A DNA stretch of 39,154 nt from Candidatus Woesearchaeota archaeon (GTDB lineage: Archaea > Nanobdellota > Nanobdellia > Woesearchaeales > UBA10216). Every line of letters starts with the position of its first letter. Position 1 is the first letter of the stretch. The translations under genes and the position numbers were made by a program. Shown in pieces: positions 18,844-28,994 of this stretch. The stretch spans positions 1-39,154 of the forward strand of contig NZCN01000006.1 in the NCBI GenBank assembly GCA_002688315.1, read 5' to 3'. The notes below the pieces were generated by a model that did not search any database, was not told the origin of the DNA, and was given only the letters and a program-made list of their open reading frames with translations.

Positions 18844-19068
18844 ATGAAACTGCCTGTTATTTCTGGCAAGGAAATGCTTAAGCTACTACAACAACAAGGA
18901 TTTGTGGTTGTTAGACAGCGCGGCAGCCATGTATCATTACACAAAAAATTAGAAGGTAAAACTTTGCTAGTTGTTGTACCACTTAAGAAAGAAATAAAGA
19001 AAGGAACTTTATTGAGTATTCTAAGACAAGCTAATTTAACCAGAAACGAATTTCTTGAGCTTTTATAA
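18844..19068 (+). CDS. hicA: HicA-family toxin (YcfA-like)
   Basis: ISGKEMLKLLQQQGFVVVRQRGSHVSLHKK ... VPLKKEIKKGTLLSILRQANLTRNEF. Confidence 0.92.
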   Translation: MKLPVISGKEMLKLLQQQGFVVVRQRGSHVSLHKKLEGKTLLVVVPLKKEIKKGTLLSILRQANLTRNEFLELL

Positions 19069-19380
19069 TCAGCTTTCCACCATTTCAATTTCTATATTGA
19101 GACCTTTAGGAAGAGGAACTCTCATGACAAGACGTAAAGCGCGTTCATCAGTAGCTAGGTCAATAAGACGCTTGTGAACTCGCATCTCAAACCTGTCCCA
19201 GGATGCTTTGCCGTCTCCGCAAGGGCATTTTCTTGTTGTAATTTTTAATTTCTTAGAAGGAAGAGGAATTGGACCGCGTAAATCAACGCCTGTTTTCTCG
19301 GCAATCTCTTGGATGGAAGTGCTAACTTGGTTAATCTTTTCTATGTCCGTGCTAACCAGCTTTATTCTTGCTTTTTGCAT
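19069..19380 (-). CDS. rps10: ribosomal protein uS10
   Basis: QKARIKLVSTDIEKINQVSTSIQEIAEKTGVDLRGPIPLPSKKL ... FEMRVHKRLIDLATDERALRLVMRVPLPKGLNIEIEMVES; stop abuts hicA stop (0 nt gap). Confidence 0.96.
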   Translation of the reverse strand: MQKARIKLVSTDIEKINQVSTSIQEIAEKTGVDLRGPIPLPSKKLKITTRKCPCGDGKASWDRFEMRVHKRLIDLATDERALRLVMRVPLPKGLNIEIEMVES

Positions 19381-19455
19381 TTTGTTCTTCCATCATGATG
19401 AATGTTTATTCACCATAAATAATCAATTGCTAATATAAACGGCGGTGATTGATAA

Positions 19456-20760
19456 TTATGCTTTCTTAACTATGTCTATACACATGCCAGCAGCGACTGT
19501 GCTGCCTGAATCACGAATAGCAAATCTTGCTAGCTGAGGAATCTCTTTCTGCAACTCTATAACTAAAGGCTGTATTGGCTTAATCTTAACTACTGCAACA
19601 TCGCCGTTCTTGATAAAGTCAGGCTTTTCTTGCAGTGTTTCGCCAGTTGCAGGGTTAATCTTCTTTACTAGCTCTGTAATTGTGCATGCAACCTGTGCTG
19701 TGTGAATGTGAAATACAGGTGTGTAACCAGCAGTTAAAACGCTTGGGTGGTTAAGCACAACAATTTGCGCTGTAAATTCAGAAGCAACAGTAGGTGGATT
19801 GTCTGACTTTCCTAAGACATCTCCTCTTGTTATTTCTTTCTCGCTTATTCCTCTAACTGAAAAGCCTACGTTATCGCCAGGCTCAGCATTTTGTAATTGC
19901 TCATGATGCATTTCAATAGTTTTAACTTCTCCAGAAACTCCTTTACCTTCTCTTGCTGGAACAACAGTAACCTGATCGTTAACTTTCATGATTCCTGTTT
20001 CAACTCTGCCAACTGGAACAGCGCCTATACCCTTAATAGCGTAAACATCCTGAATTGGAAGTCTTAAAGGCAAGTCAACAGGCTTTTCAGGCTCTTTAAT
20101 GCTGTTAATAGCTTCAAGCAATGTTGGGCCTTTATCCCAAGCCATTTTGTCACACTTCTTAACAAGGTTATCGCCAGGATATGCAGCTGTAGGAATAAAC
20201 TGTACTTCATCAACATTAAATCCAACTGCTTTTAATCTTTCAGAAATCAATTTCTTAACTTCGTTAAATCTTGCTTCATCATAATTTGCCATATCCATCT
20301 TGTTTACAGATACAACTATCTGATTAACTCCTAGTGTTTTTGCTAGAAATATGTGTTCAGAAGTTTGGCCTTTAGCGTCAAGACCTGCTTCTGCTTCTCC
20401 TTTGTTGCCAGAAACTACCAAAACAGCAGCATCTGCCTGAGAAGCGCCAGTAATCATGTTCTTGATAAAGTCTCTGTGGCCAGGAGCGTCAATTATTGTT
20501 ATTTCATACTTATCTGTCTTGAATTTCTTGTGAGAAAGATCAATAGTAACACCGCGCTTTTGCTCTTCCTGTAAATTATCCATAACAAAAGCAAACTCAA
20601 AGCCTGACTTTCCGAGTTCCTTGGCTTTTTCCTGAAGCTTTCTTAATTCCTGCTCAGGAAGAGAACCTGAATCGTAAAGTATCCTGCCTACTGTAGTGCT
20701 TTTACCGTGGTCTACGTGACCGATAAATACAAGGTTTAAATGAGGCTTTTCGCGTGCCAT
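19456..20760 (-). CDS. tuf: translation elongation factor aEF1A
   Basis: [36 protein letters not shown]. Confidence 0.97.
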   Translation of the reverse strand: MAREKPHLNLVFIGHVDHGKSTTVGRILYDSGSLPEQELRKLQEKAKELGKSGFEFAFVMDNLQEEQKRGVTIDLSHKKFKTDKYEITIIDAPGHRDFIKNMITGASQADAAVLVVSGNKGEAEAGLDAKGQTSEHIFLAKTLGVNQIVVSVNKMDMANYDEARFNEVKKLISERLKAVGFNVDEVQFIPTAAYPGDNLVKKCDKMAWDKGPTLLEAINSIKEPEKPVDLPLRLPIQDVYAIKGIGAVPVGRVETGIMKVNDQVTVVPAREGKGVSGEVKTIEMHHEQLQNAEPGDNVGFSVRGISEKEITRGDVLGKSDNPPTVASEFTAQIVVLNHPSVLTAGYTPVFHIHTAQVACTITELVKKINPATGETLQEKPDFIKNGDVAVVKIKPIQPLVIELQKEIPQLARFAIRDSGSTVAAGMCIDIVKKA

Positions 20761-20805
20761 AGTGAAAAAAAAGTATCCACGGGTAATATATAAATGTTGC
20801 TGTTT

Positions 20806-21471
20806 TTAAATATACTTAACTAATCCTTTCAGAGCAGCTTCGTGGTTTTTTGCTTTGGTGACTGCGGTTGCTATTAGAACGCCTTTGGTGCCAAGCTCTA
20901 TTGCCTTTTTGACGTCTTCTCCGTTGGCAACGCCAGCTCCGCAAAGAACTGGTGTGCTGCTTACTTTTCTTATAGCAGCAATTGAAGAAATAACAACATC
21001 CGGCTCTACTTTTGAAACTGAAACTAATTTTCCTATCAGTTCAGGAGGCTCAACTGCAATGAAATTAGGTTTAAATTTTGCAACAACAGCTGCTTCTTTC
21101 TTATTGGCAGCGCAAACAACTGTTGTTAGCTTTAACTTTTTGCAACTATTAATAGTATCTTTGAGTATTTTGTAATCAAGCTTGTGTTCTGCATGATTCA
21201 ATAGTGTTCCAGAAGCGCCTGACTTCTTAACTGACTCAGGCAAAATAAATCCTGTGTTTTTTCCATAACTTATTTTGTCAACATGCTGCGCAAAAACAGG
21301 AATCTTAACAGCATTTGCAACTTTTGAGATGTCAGCTGTCTGAACTGCTGCAACAATTTCTACTTTGCTTTCTTTTGCAACTTTTTCGCAGGCTTTTGCT
21401 AGTTTAACAGCATTCTTTCCAGTAGCTTGCTGGTAAGTCTTGAAATTCACTATTATAACTGGTGTTCTCAT
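20806..21471 (-). CDS. tpiA: triosephosphate isomerase (archaeal type)
   Basis: TPVIIVNFKTYQQATG, FAQHVD, LLNHAEHKL, AVEPPELIG, VLCGAGVANGEDV. Track ORF extends to 21645; ATG 21471 fits. Confidence 0.93.
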   Translation of the reverse strand: MRTPVIIVNFKTYQQATGKNAVKLAKACEKVAKESKVEIVAAVQTADISKVANAVKIPVFAQHVDKISYGKNTGFILPESVKKSGASGTLLNHAEHKLDYKILKDTINSCKKLKLTTVVCAANKKEAAVVAKFKPNFIAVEPPELIGKLVSVSKVEPDVVISSIAAIRKVSSTPVLCGAGVANGEDVKKAIELGTKGVLIATAVTKAKNHEAALKGLVKYI

Positions 21472-21626
21472 ACAGCAAAAATTGATTAATCTGTTTATAA
21501 AAGTTTTGAAAAATAATTCATGACTTCGTCCCCAATTTAAGATTACACTTTCGTCCATAAAAACCACAAACTTTAAATAGATTAGCGATAATAAAATGAT
21601 AAAACTTTTAAGGGGTTGAAAGGAAA

Positions 21627-22103
21627 ATGGCTGAATTTTTATCAAACGTTAAATCTAGATTAAATGAATTTCTTGGTGGAGGCGAAGAGCCTCAGGAAAT
21701 GCAGCAAGGCGAACAGGAATATGTTGAGCTTGATACGTCATCAAACACAGAAACAAAAGACAAAGTACTGGTAAGACCTTACGTAGTTGAAAACTTTGAA
21801 GATATTAAAGGTGTACTAGATTCTTTAAGAGAAGGCTCAACCATTGCTTTAGTTAACATCAAAGCTTTGAAAGAACGCGATATAATTGAGCTAAAGCGCG
21901 CTATCAATAAACTGAAGAAAACTACAGATGCAATTTCTGGTGATATAGCAGGCTTTGGAGAAGACTACATCGTTGCAACACCAAACTTTGCCAGAATACA
22001 CCGCTTCAAAGCAGAAACACCTGCGCCAGAAGCATCTTCTGCAACACCAACTACAACTCCTACATCTGAACCAACCACTCCGCAGAACCAGGAGATAATT
22101 TAA
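21627..22103 (+). CDS. sepF: archaeal SepF-like cell division protein
   Basis: KVLVRPYVVENFEDIKGVLDSLREGSTIALVNIKALKERDIIELKRAINKLKKTTDAISGDIAGFGEDYIVATP. Confidence 0.82.
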   Translation: MAEFLSNVKSRLNEFLGGGEEPQEMQQGEQEYVELDTSSNTETKDKVLVRPYVVENFEDIKGVLDSLREGSTIALVNIKALKERDIIELKRAINKLKKTTDAISGDIAGFGEDYIVATPNFARIHRFKAETPAPEASSATPTTTPTSEPTTPQNQEII

Positions 22104-22167
22104 GCTTTCTTGGTATAGTATATATATCGGTAAGATTTATATAGATTTCTCGATTGTCTTTATTTCT

Positions 22168-23235
22168 ATGTCCAATACATTAGTGGATTTTCTTGAAGAA
22201 GATACAGCTGATGATGTTTACTATCCTATCTTGAATAAACGCAGTTCTATTAAAAAAATACCTGCTAGACATAATGTAGAGCAATTAGCATTGCTTGGAG
22301 CAAGACTAGACGATATGGTTGATGTTGATGATACTACAAGCAGAGGCGATGCGCATAATTATCTAGAACGTATGCATTTTGAGGGAGATTATGATGGTGA
22401 TGATGAATTTAAATTCCATCATCGTAGTGGTTGTGAACAAAATCATATGACTTTACTTGAATTCTGGACGCAAAAACGCAGAAGGATTAAATCTAATGAA
22501 AGAAGAAGTAAAAGAAAACGAGAGACAAAATTGCGTGAAGAACGTCAGCAGTTGCATGATGCTGGTCAAAGTTTGCGCGACAACATACTTTTAGTAGGTG
22601 ATAGATTTTTCTTGCAGGAAGAAACTGAATTACCCGTTCAACTCGCTTGGCGCTTTTATAGAGGAAATCCTACTATGAATGTTAACTTAGAACGTGTTGT
22701 TAACTTGTATGATACGTATCTAACTGCAAAAGAAGCTGGAAAAACTATTTCTTTTAGAGCTCTTGCTGAGTATTCTGAAGTTGGCAGTGCGATGACTGTT
22801 AGACACATACTGGCTTATCATGGTTTCGAATCACTTGTACGCAGTGTTGATAGAACTTATTCTGACTATGTTAAAGTAACTCCTGATATGTTATCTCTTG
22901 CAAAAAAACTGAGAAGATCTCCTTTAAAACCTATGGAACTTTTTTGTTTAACAGACTGGCCAGGAAGCTACAGCAATTTTAGCAAACTTTTAACAAATAT
23001 GGGAAGCAGACCTTGGGCACAAAAAAGAGGAAGTTTTCGAAGTAGAAGAGTTGTTGATAACTACAGGATAGCAAACGAAATCTATGAAGGCTTAGACGAA
23101 GGGTTATCTCCTGCAGATATTGGAACTATTCTGGATTTAACACCTTTTACCGTGAAGATATACCTTGATAATGAGAAAAAAGCGAGAAAACACCTCGCTA
23201 GAGTAGCTGAAGTTAATCGAACTATATTTAACTAA
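22168..23235 (+). CDS. uncharacterised 355-aa protein, possible multi-HTH DNA-binding protein
   Basis: Basic region RRRIKSNERRSKRKRETK; HTH-like segments (KTISFRALAEYSEVGSAMTVRHIL; LSPADIGTILDLTPFTVKIYL). Own TATA upstream. Confidence 0.6.
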   Translation: MSNTLVDFLEEDTADDVYYPILNKRSSIKKIPARHNVEQLALLGARLDDMVDVDDTTSRGDAHNYLERMHFEGDYDGDDEFKFHHRSGCEQNHMTLLEFWTQKRRRIKSNERRSKRKRETKLREERQQLHDAGQSLRDNILLVGDRFFLQEETELPVQLAWRFYRGNPTMNVNLERVVNLYDTYLTAKEAGKTISFRALAEYSEVGSAMTVRHILAYHGFESLVRSVDRTYSDYVKVTPDMLSLAKKLRRSPLKPMELFCLTDWPGSYSNFSKLLTNMGSRPWAQKRGSFRSRRVVDNYRIANEIYEGLDEGLSPADIGTILDLTPFTVKIYLDNEKKARKHLARVAEVNRTIFN

Positions 23236-23639
23236 AGCCCCAACTCATCATCAAGTTCTTTAGCTATTGATTTTAAGTTTTCCATTGTCCTGCGGATGTC
23301 TCTTTTTAGCTCATCCACCAAAATTTCCAAGTTAGCCACTCGCAGAGCATATCTGTTGCCTTCTGAAACAATAATTCCAGACTCAATAAGCTTATTTAAG
23401 TGATGCACAACTGTGCCTCTGCTTAAATTAAGGCGGTAAGCAAGCTCATCGCTTGTTAAAGCATGGTCGCGCCTGCTGCTTTTAATAAGCTCAACAAACA
23501 GCCTGTACAAAGAACTGTCTTTATCACGCTCACTAAACAAGCCAAGAGACTGGCCAAGCCACTTAAGCTCATCATTAACATTCCTGCGTTTAGGACGGGC
23601 TGTTCTGATAATGGTTATACGCTGTCTTCTAATTATCAT
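23232..23639 (-). CDS. winged-HTH transcriptional regulator, divergent from heat-shock operon
   Basis: ALTSDELAYRLNLSRGTVVHHLNKLIESGIIVSEGNRYAL. Confidence 0.85.
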   Translation of the reverse strand: MIIRRQRITIIRTARPKRRNVNDELKWLGQSLGLFSERDKDSSLYRLFVELIKSSRRDHALTSDELAYRLNLSRGTVVHHLNKLIESGIIVSEGNRYALRVANLEILVDELKRDIRRTMENLKSIAKELDDELGL

Positions 23640-23730
23640 AAAAACATTGTTAATGTTGTCCTATTTAAATCTTTCTCGAGAAAAAGGTTAAATATTGCCT
23701 AAAAAAGCGAAATATTTATATATTAGCTCT

Positions 23731-23760
23731 TGTTTCTGTTGGTTTAAAGTCAACGAAACA
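23731..23760 (+). promoter_or_regulatory. inverted repeat / leader hairpin upstream of grpE
   Basis: TGTTTC-T-GTTG gtttaaagt CAAC-GAAACA: 10 bp with one bulge, 8 nt before ATG 23769. Confidence 0.6.
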
Positions 23761-23768
23761 GGTATGAA

Positions 23769-24251
23769 ATGAAAAAAGAACCTAAAAAACAGAAAGAAGC
23801 TGACTATAAAGATGCTTTGCAACGCTTGCAAGCAGAGTTTGAGAATTACAAGAAGCGCGTTGAGAAAGAAAACACTACCTTTAGGAAATTGGCAACTGCA
23901 GATGTTGTTCATCAAATGCTGCCAACATTAGACAGTTTTGAGCAGGCATTAAAAAATACAGATGACAAAGAAAAATTTGTGAAAGGCGTTGAATTGATTT
24001 ATGCGCAATTTCATTCAATGCTTGAAGAAATGGGATTAAGGCAAATAAAAGCTGCTGGAGAAAGATTTGACCCATACAAGCACGAAGTTTTGCTGCAGGA
24101 AGAATCAGATAAAGACGAAATTATTCTGGAAGAACTGCAGAAAGGCTACATGCTGAATGATATGGTGATAAGGCACAGCAAAGTAAAAGTTGGAAAAAAG
24201 AAAAGCAAAGACGAAAATAAAGGTGGAAAAGATGAAAATGGAAATAAATGA
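23769..24251 (+). CDS. grpE: GrpE nucleotide exchange factor
   Basis: LQRLQAEFENYKKRVEKE, LPTLDSFEQALK, GERFDPYKHEVLLQEES. Confidence 0.93.
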   Translation: MKKEPKKQKEADYKDALQRLQAEFENYKKRVEKENTTFRKLATADVVHQMLPTLDSFEQALKNTDDKEKFVKGVELIYAQFHSMLEEMGLRQIKAAGERFDPYKHEVLLQEESDKDEIILEELQKGYMLNDMVIRHSKVKVGKKKSKDENKGGKDENGNK

Positions 24252-24600
24252 TAACAACAGCGATAAAAGAACTAAAAATCACAATGTTAGTAAACAACAG
24301 TATTTCCTGACAGCAGAAGCATTGCTAAAATACCTGCTTGGAAAAAACGAGCGCATAACTACCTTAATTCTGTGCAAGAACATGGATTGTGATTTAATAA
24401 CTACTGATTACGAGCTTTACCAGGCATTTGGAAGCATAAAGAAATACGACAATGTTACAAAAGCAAAGCTTGTCAAGCTTTTTGAAAACGTTGACATATT
24501 ATCGCATAGAAAAGAAAGAGGAAAAGAAAAGAAAATACTGACTCACGAAAGAGTTGAACAGCTAAGAAACAAATCCTTGGGGGATGATAAAAATGAGTAA
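24232..24600 (+). CDS. uncharacterised protein between grpE and dnaK
   Basis: ATG 24232 preceded by [31 protein letters not shown] weakly PIN-like. Confidence 0.65.
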   Translation: MKMEINDNNSDKRTKNHNVSKQQYFLTAEALLKYLLGKNERITTLILCKNMDCDLITTDYELYQAFGSIKKYDNVTKAKLVKLFENVDILSHRKERGKEKKILTHERVEQLRNKSLGDDKNE

Positions 24601-26455
24601 AATCGTAGGCGTAGATTTAGGTACAAGCAACTCGGCAGCTTCTTTTTTAGAAGCAGGAAAGCCAAAAATAATTCCAAGCGCAGAAGGCGCTACGCAGTAC
24701 GGCAAAGCATTTCCTTCTGTAGTTGCGTTTACAAAAGACGAGCAGCTCTTAGTCGGAGAACCGGCAAGAAGGCAGGCTGTAAGCAATCCTGAAAGAACGA
24801 TAACTGCTGCAAAAAGAAAAATTGGTTCAGACCACAAGTACAAAATTAACGGCAAAGAGTACACTCCTCAGCAAATATCAGCGTATGTTCTGCAGAAAAT
24901 TAAGAAAGATGCAGAAGAGTTTTTAGGGGATAAAGTTGAGAAAGCAGTAATAACTGTTCCTGCTTATTTCAATGATGATCAAAGACAGGCAACTAAAGAT
25001 GCGGGAGCTATTGCAGACCTTGAAGTTATCAGGCTGGTTAACGAGCCGACTGCAGCAGCATTTGCATACGGACTTGACAAAACAGGTAAAGAATTAACAG
25101 TTCTGGTGTTTGATTTTGGAGGCGGAACATTAGACGTAACAATAATGCAAATGTCTGGTGAAGGAGTTTTCGAAGTTAAATCAACCCACGGTGATACACA
25201 GCTTGGCGGAACAGATATGGACGAAGCGTTGACTGACTTTCTTGTAGAAGAATTCAAAAAAGCAGAAGGCATTGATATAACAAATGACTCTGCTGCAATG
25301 CAAAGACTGCTTGAAGCTGCTGAAAAAGCAAAGATAGAACTGTCAACAACACTGGAGACAGACATAAACCTGCCTTTCCTTTCAGCTACAAATGAAGGAC
25401 CAAAGCACTTCCAGCACAAGCTAACCAGAGCAAAGCTTGAATCATTAGTAAATCCAATCATAGAGCGTTGCAGAAAATCAATGGAGCAAGCCATAGAAGA
25501 CGCTAAGTTAACAAACGAAGATCTTGATAAAATTATACTGGTTGGAGGCCCAACAAGAATGCCTGCTGTCCAAAAATTTGTAGAAGAAGTAGCAGGTAAG
25601 AAAGTAGAACGCGGCATAGATCCAATGGAATGTGTTGCAATGGGCGCTGCAATACAAGCAGGAATACTTGCTGGAGACGTAAAAGATGTTTTGTTGCTGG
25701 ATGTAACACCACTTTCTCTAGGTATAGAGACACTTGGCGGCATAAACACTCAGTTGATAGAGAAAAACACAACAATTCCAACAAAGAAAAGCCAAACATT
25801 CAGCACAGCAGCAGATAATCAGCCTGCAGTAAGCATAGTTGTGCTGCAAGGCGAACGCTCAATGTCTGCTGATAACAAGAAGCTTGGAACCTTTGATTTA
25901 GTTGGCATACCGCCAGCTCCTAGAGGAATTCCACAAATAGAAGTTACATTTGACATAGACGCAGACGGCATAGTACACGTAACTGCAAAGGATTTGGGAA
26001 CAGGAAAAGAGCAGTCTATCAAGATAACTGCATCTCAAAAGCTTGACAAAGATGAAATAGAAAAAATGAAAAAGCAAGCAGAAGAGCATTCAGAAGAAGA
26101 TAAAAAAAGAAAGGAAGATATTGAAACAATTAATCAAGCAGACACTTTGATTTACACCACTGAAAAAACTTTTAAAGAGCTTAAAGGAAAAGTGGATGAG
26201 TCAAAGATTGCTGAAGTAAAGAAAGAAGTTAATGAGCTTAAAGAACTCATGAAACCTGAAAAGAAAGATATTGCAAAAATAAAAGAAAAACTAGAGCAAG
26301 TAAACAAAGTATTCCAGGCAGTATCCACTGAAATGTATCAAAAAGCAGCCCAGGCCCAGCAAGCAAAGACACAGCCGCAAAAAGACTCAAAAAAAGAGAA
26401 GAAAGATAAAGTAGTGGATGCAGATTACAAAGTCAAAGACGACAAGAAGAAATAG
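24593..26455 (+). CDS. dnaK: molecular chaperone DnaK (Hsp70)
   Basis: [40 protein letters not shown]. Confidence 0.97.
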   Translation: MSKIVGVDLGTSNSAASFLEAGKPKIIPSAEGATQYGKAFPSVVAFTKDEQLLVGEPARRQAVSNPERTITAAKRKIGSDHKYKINGKEYTPQQISAYVLQKIKKDAEEFLGDKVEKAVITVPAYFNDDQRQATKDAGAIADLEVIRLVNEPTAAAFAYGLDKTGKELTVLVFDFGGGTLDVTIMQMSGEGVFEVKSTHGDTQLGGTDMDEALTDFLVEEFKKAEGIDITNDSAAMQRLLEAAEKAKIELSTTLETDINLPFLSATNEGPKHFQHKLTRAKLESLVNPIIERCRKSMEQAIEDAKLTNEDLDKIILVGGPTRMPAVQKFVEEVAGKKVERGIDPMECVAMGAAIQAGILAGDVKDVLLLDVTPLSLGIETLGGINTQLIEKNTTIPTKKSQTFSTAADNQPAVSIVVLQGERSMSADNKKLGTFDLVGIPPAPRGIPQIEVTFDIDADGIVHVTAKDLGTGKEQSIKITASQKLDKDEIEKMKKQAEEHSEEDKKRKEDIETINQADTLIYTTEKTFKELKGKVDESKIAEVKKEVNELKELMKPEKKDIAKIKEKLEQVNKVFQAVSTEMYQKAAQAQQAKTQPQKDSKKEKKDKVVDADYKVKDDKKK

Positions 26456-26464
26456 GATGAAATA

Positions 26465-27067
26465 ATGATTAAATGCGTAATCTTTGATTTGGGAGGTGTT
26501 ATACTAAATAATTATCCCATGCGCGCCTGCAAAAGACTGGCAAAGCATTGTCCTTTAACTCCTGATGAGGTTGCATGGTTTGCCCCAAAGAGAATGCATA
26601 AACTTATGGACACTGGCAAGATAAGCAAAAAAAAGCTATATCAGCAAGCTGTTAAAAATCTTGGATTGAAAAACATTACGCAGAAACGGTTTGAAGAAAT
26701 ATACGCAAACATTTTCACAAGCAACAAGCCTGTCCAAGACCTTGTTAAGAAGCTCAGTAAAAACTACAAATTACTGCTTTTGTCAAACACAGATGATATT
26801 CATTTTACCCATGTGAAAAAGAAATTCCCTATTTTGAAACTATTTAAACACTTAATAGTTTCATATGAGGTTGGTTATGTTAAACCTAGTAAACAAATAT
26901 ACGAAGAAGCACTGAAAAAATCAGGCTTTGCTGCCAAAGAATGCGTATTTATTGATGATCACAAAGAAAATGTACCAGGCGCAAAGAAATTAGGAATAAA
27001 AGGATTGCATTACACTACCGCTGCAAAGCTTAAAAAAGACTTGAAAAGTTACGGAGCGAAATTTTAA
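26465..27067 (+). CDS. HAD-superfamily hydrolase
   Basis: CVIFDLGGVILNN, LLLLSNTD, VGYVKPSKQIYEEAL, VFIDDHKENVPGAKKLG. Confidence 0.9.
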   Translation: MIKCVIFDLGGVILNNYPMRACKRLAKHCPLTPDEVAWFAPKRMHKLMDTGKISKKKLYQQAVKNLGLKNITQKRFEEIYANIFTSNKPVQDLVKKLSKNYKLLLLSNTDDIHFTHVKKKFPILKLFKHLIVSYEVGYVKPSKQIYEEALKKSGFAAKECVFIDDHKENVPGAKKLGIKGLHYTTAAKLKKDLKSYGAKF

Positions 27068-28156
27068 ATGGCAAAAGACTATTATGATGTTTTGGGAGTT
27101 TCCAAGAACGCTTCAAAAGCAGAAGTAAAAAAAGCTTATTTAAGACTGGCAAAAAAATACCATCCAGACCTTAACAAAGAAGCTGACGCTTCTGAAAAAT
27201 TCAAAGAAATTAATGAGGCAGCTTCTGTTCTTGGCGACGATAAAAAACGAGAGCAGTACGACCGTTTTGGAACAACTTCTTCAGGCTTTGGAGCAGGAGC
27301 TGGAGGATTTGATTTTGGAGATATGCAGGGCTTTGGCTTTGACTTTGGAGAAATATTTGACCGTTTTTTCAACCAAAGAGCAGGTTTCGGAAGGCAGCGC
27401 AGAGCAAGAGGAGCTGACCTGCATTATGACTTAGAAATTGATTTGGAAGAAGTTGCATCTGGAATCACTAAAAACATTCACTTGCCTAGACTTGAGCCAT
27501 GCACTAAATGTGATGGAACAGGCGCAGAACATAAAAATGATATTAAGACATGCGAAGACTGCAACGGCCATGGAGCTGTTCAGCAAACCCAAAATATTGC
27601 TTTTGGAACATTTACAGCAACAACTGTCTGCAGAAAATGCAAAGGAACAGGCCAATTTATTAAAAATGCATGCAAACTATGTGATGGCGAAGGAAGAGTA
27701 GAAAAAAGCAGGACCATAGAAGTAAAAGTTCCTGCTGGAATCGACACAGGAAACGCATTGAGAATCGGCGGAGAAGGCGAAGCAGGAGAGCACGGCGCTG
27801 CTCAGGGAGATTTGTACATAACAATTCACGTAAGGCACCATAAGCTATTTGAAAGAGAAAACAATGACCTGAAAATAGAAATTCCCATAAGCTTTACAAC
27901 AGCAGTTCTTGGAGGAGACCTTGAAGTGCCGACTCTGGAAGGAAAAGCCACGCTTAAAATTCCTGCAGGAACCCAGGCAAACACTGTTTTCAGAATGAAA
28001 AACAAAGGAATTCCTGATTTAAACACAGGAGCTAAAGGCAGCGAGAATGTTGAAGTTATTGTTAACGTGCCTAAGAAACTCACAAAAAAGCAAAAAACGC
28101 TTTTGAAAGACTTCGCAAAAGAAGAGAAAAAAAGCTTTTTGAAGAAGATTTTCTAG
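27068..28156 (+). CDS. dnaJ: co-chaperone DnaJ
   Basis: [33 protein letters not shown]; CxxCxGxG repeats. Confidence 0.96.
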   Translation: MAKDYYDVLGVSKNASKAEVKKAYLRLAKKYHPDLNKEADASEKFKEINEAASVLGDDKKREQYDRFGTTSSGFGAGAGGFDFGDMQGFGFDFGEIFDRFFNQRAGFGRQRRARGADLHYDLEIDLEEVASGITKNIHLPRLEPCTKCDGTGAEHKNDIKTCEDCNGHGAVQQTQNIAFGTFTATTVCRKCKGTGQFIKNACKLCDGEGRVEKSRTIEVKVPAGIDTGNALRIGGEGEAGEHGAAQGDLYITIHVRHHKLFERENNDLKIEIPISFTTAVLGGDLEVPTLEGKATLKIPAGTQANTVFRMKNKGIPDLNTGAKGSENVEVIVNVPKKLTKKQKTLLKDFAKEEKKSFLKKIF

Positions 28157-28180
28157 AGAATAGAAAGAGTTAAGTAATTG

Positions 28181-28597
28181 TTACTGAATTAATTGCTCAT
28201 ATAATCTATGAGTTTTCCAAGTCTTAATATTATTTTGTCTTTCAAAATGTTTATCATCACTCCATATGCCATCGTTATCTATCGCTAAAGCCAAAGCAAT
28301 AAATGGCGTGTCGTCTGGATCAATATTATCCATAATCTTTTTTGCTTCATTCATTTTTTTATCTATTATAGAATCATCAACAACAGAAACCTTTCTGAAT
28401 AGCATTGAAAGCGTAGTATCAAACTCCTCTTCTGTGAGCTTTGATACCTCTAACAACCTTTGCCTATGCTCCTCAATTTCTGATTCAGTAACTCTAACAC
28501 TTAGAAATTCAAATTTTTCAGACAATAAAATTTCCCTAGAAACAGAATCCTTTACCAAAGCAGCAATTATCCTGTTAGTGTTTACAATAAGCCTCAT
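28181..28597 (-). CDS. PIN-domain putative toxin
   Basis: MRLIVNTNRIIAALVKDSVSREILLSEKFEF ... DDTPFIALALAIDNDGIWSDDKHF. Confidence 0.82.
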   Translation of the reverse strand: MRLIVNTNRIIAALVKDSVSREILLSEKFEFLSVRVTESEIEEHRQRLLEVSKLTEEEFDTTLSMLFRKVSVVDDSIIDKKMNEAKKIMDNIDPDDTPFIALALAIDNDGIWSDDKHFERQNNIKTWKTHRLYEQLIQ

Positions 28598-28824
28598 TTA
28601 CTAAACCTTTTCCTCATACTTGCTTTGATTTTGTGACCTATTATTTCAGCATCTTTTTCTGTCAATCTGCTTTTTTCAAGTAATTTTTCCATCAATTCAA
28701 CTTCAATTAGTTTTTTTTCAAAAGCCTGTCTGGCCACATCGCTCCATTTAAATTCTGTGTGTTTCTTCATTTTTTCATGAAGTTTCTCAGGTACTGACAA
28801 AGTCATATTAACCATTTTTATCAC
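28594..28824 (-). CDS. RHH-like antitoxin paired with the PIN gene
   Basis: VNMTLSVPEKLHEKMKKHTEFKWSDVARQAFEKKL; 4-nt overlap with PIN ORF. Confidence 0.75.
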   Translation of the reverse strand: MIKMVNMTLSVPEKLHEKMKKHTEFKWSDVARQAFEKKLIEVELMEKLLEKSRLTEKDAEIIGHKIKASMRKRFSK

Positions 28825-28834
28825 CTATGTGAGT

Positions 28835-28850
28835 TATGTGTTAACACATA
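28835..28850 (-). promoter_or_regulatory. 16-bp perfect palindrome, candidate antitoxin operator
   Basis: TATGTGTTAACACATA abutting TATA-like tttatata on the minus strand. Confidence 0.6.
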
Positions 28851-28994
28851 TATAAAACTTTCTGTTTTCCAGCAGTTTCTATATAATTATGCGAAGAATC
28901 GAAAGGATGATAAGATCGCGAGCACAAACGAAACCTTTAAATACGAGCAAGGTATACACTAAGAATAAGGTTTCTGAGGAGTTTTGACTAAAAA

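Noticed and set aside
24979-25749. 256-aa minus-strand ORF
   Set aside because: Lies entirely antisense to dnaK; composition is a codon-bias shadow.
28850-28990. Displaced dnaJ 3' end beyond the PIN/antitoxin pair
   Set aside because: CAGCAGTTTCTATATAAT only loosely resembles AAGAAGATTTTCTAGAGAAT and no frame matches KSFLKKIF.
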